Assembly: GCA_028284445.1 (NCBI GenBank)
Contig: JANQRS010000069.1
Location: 81,123 to 145,122 of the forward strand
DNA length: 64,000 nt
Direction of reading: 5' to 3'
DNA from: Calditrichia bacterium
Lineage (GTDB): Bacteria; Calditrichota; Calditrichia; RBG-13-44-9; J075
In this document: piece by piece, positions 63,806 through 64,000 of the stretch
How the letters are laid out: each line of letters opens with the position of its first letter
Position numbering within the stretch: the first letter of the stretch is position 1
The notes under the pieces: model-generated
What the model was told of the DNA's origin: nothing
Databases searched by the model: none
What the model saw: only the letters and a program-made list of their open reading frames with translations
Translations under genes and position numbers: made by a program

Positions 63806-63841
63806 CACATCCCCGCGTCCCCTTTCGAAGGGGGATATGCC
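63806..63841. repeat. Degenerate palindromic repeat, TTCGAA class
   Basis: Contains CACATCCCC, a CCCTTTCGAAGGGGG centre and then diverges. The right arm is lost where the tandem array begins. Confidence 0.75.
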
Positions 63842-63847
63842 GGTGAC

Positions 63848-64000
63848 GGAATGATGGAATGATGGAATGATGGAATGATGGAATGATGGAATGATGGAAT
63901 GATGGGATGATGGAATGATGGAATGATGGAATGATGGAATGATGGAATGATGGAATGATGGAATGATGGAATGATGGAATGATGGAATGATGGAATGATG
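63848..64000. repeat. Tandem array of TGGAATGA, at least 19 copies, continuing past the window
   Basis: An 8-bp unit with a single variant (GGGA for GGAA near 63905) running to the right edge. The unit shares GGAAT with the arrays at 21988 and 22081. Confidence 0.96.

Noticed and set aside
63848..64000. CRISPR-like regular repeats at the right edge
   Set aside because: The unit is 8 bp with no spacers; a simple tandem array.
1..64000. tRNA, rRNA, integrase, transposase or prophage genes
   Set aside because: Looked for in all gaps by eye and none was found; a covariance-model scan would be decisive for small RNAs.

Overview
The window looks like a chromosomal contig from a Gram-negative bacterium of the FCB superphylum, of the Calditrichota / KSB1 / Ignavibacteria kind. 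The strongest evidence is a very long secreted protein whose C-terminus carries a type IX-style sorting domain (LEQNYPNPFNPST...). Other support comes from a LolCD lipoprotein-export pair, lipoproteins with clear lipoboxes, right-handed beta-helix secreted proteins and a Chp-type chemosensory operon. I saw no rRNA, tRNA, CRISPR array, phage or transposase gene. GC content appears mid-range and even by eye.

Layout. 1-914: 5' part of a secreted beta-helix protein that runs off the left edge. 1102-10278 (minus): chemosensory operon of response regulator, CheW, MCP and a giant CheA hybrid with several Hpt domains. 10774-16711 (plus): lysS, lolC-lolD, recG. 16763-20728: small membrane protein, OmpA-like lipoprotein, DTW-domain protein and a Rieske/ThDP-enzyme fusion. 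21341-28552: TetR regulator, then a fadN-fadA-fadE beta-oxidation operon with a 21-bp palindromic operator over its promoter and a textbook terminator. 29127-38032: GlsB-like protein, PIG-L deacetylase, micro-membrane protein plus Na+/solute symporter, Asp-box/P-domain secreted protein. 38489-44291: a pentapeptide/TIR-like/transmembrane/PEGA/propeller protein and a PL6-like lipoprotein lacking the expected catalytic residues. 44548-50825: MATE pump, AlkD-like glycosylase, methyltransferase, hotdog thioesterase, NrtS, YcxB-like protein and an amidinotransferase. 51039-63804: azurin, a CydA-like oxidase with three c-type cytochrome subunits, then a co-directional block of radical SAM, helical unknowns, Usp/zinc ribbon, Mrp ATPase, zinc ribbon and CopD-like genes.

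The most interesting part is 51039-63804. A CydA-like protein with no CydB is encoded in overlapping order with three cytochrome c proteins. The next genes share a small domain that resembles the C-terminal PCP_red module of the BchB subunit of dark-operative protochlorophyllide reductase. I count five copies: one on a NirJ/AhbD-like radical SAM protein, three on a double-Usp protein and one on a zinc-ribbon protein. Together with an Mrp/NBP35 Fe-S carrier, this reads as a possible cofactor (tetrapyrrole or Fe-S) maturation module serving an unusual oxygen- or NO-reacting respiratory complex. That function is inference.

Non-coding DNA is rich in repeats. There are ten copies of a 40-50 nt palindrome centred on TTCGAA or CCCGGG in intergenic gaps, two related MITE-like elements with terminal inverted repeats, and four tandem arrays of 7-8 bp units that share a GAAT core.
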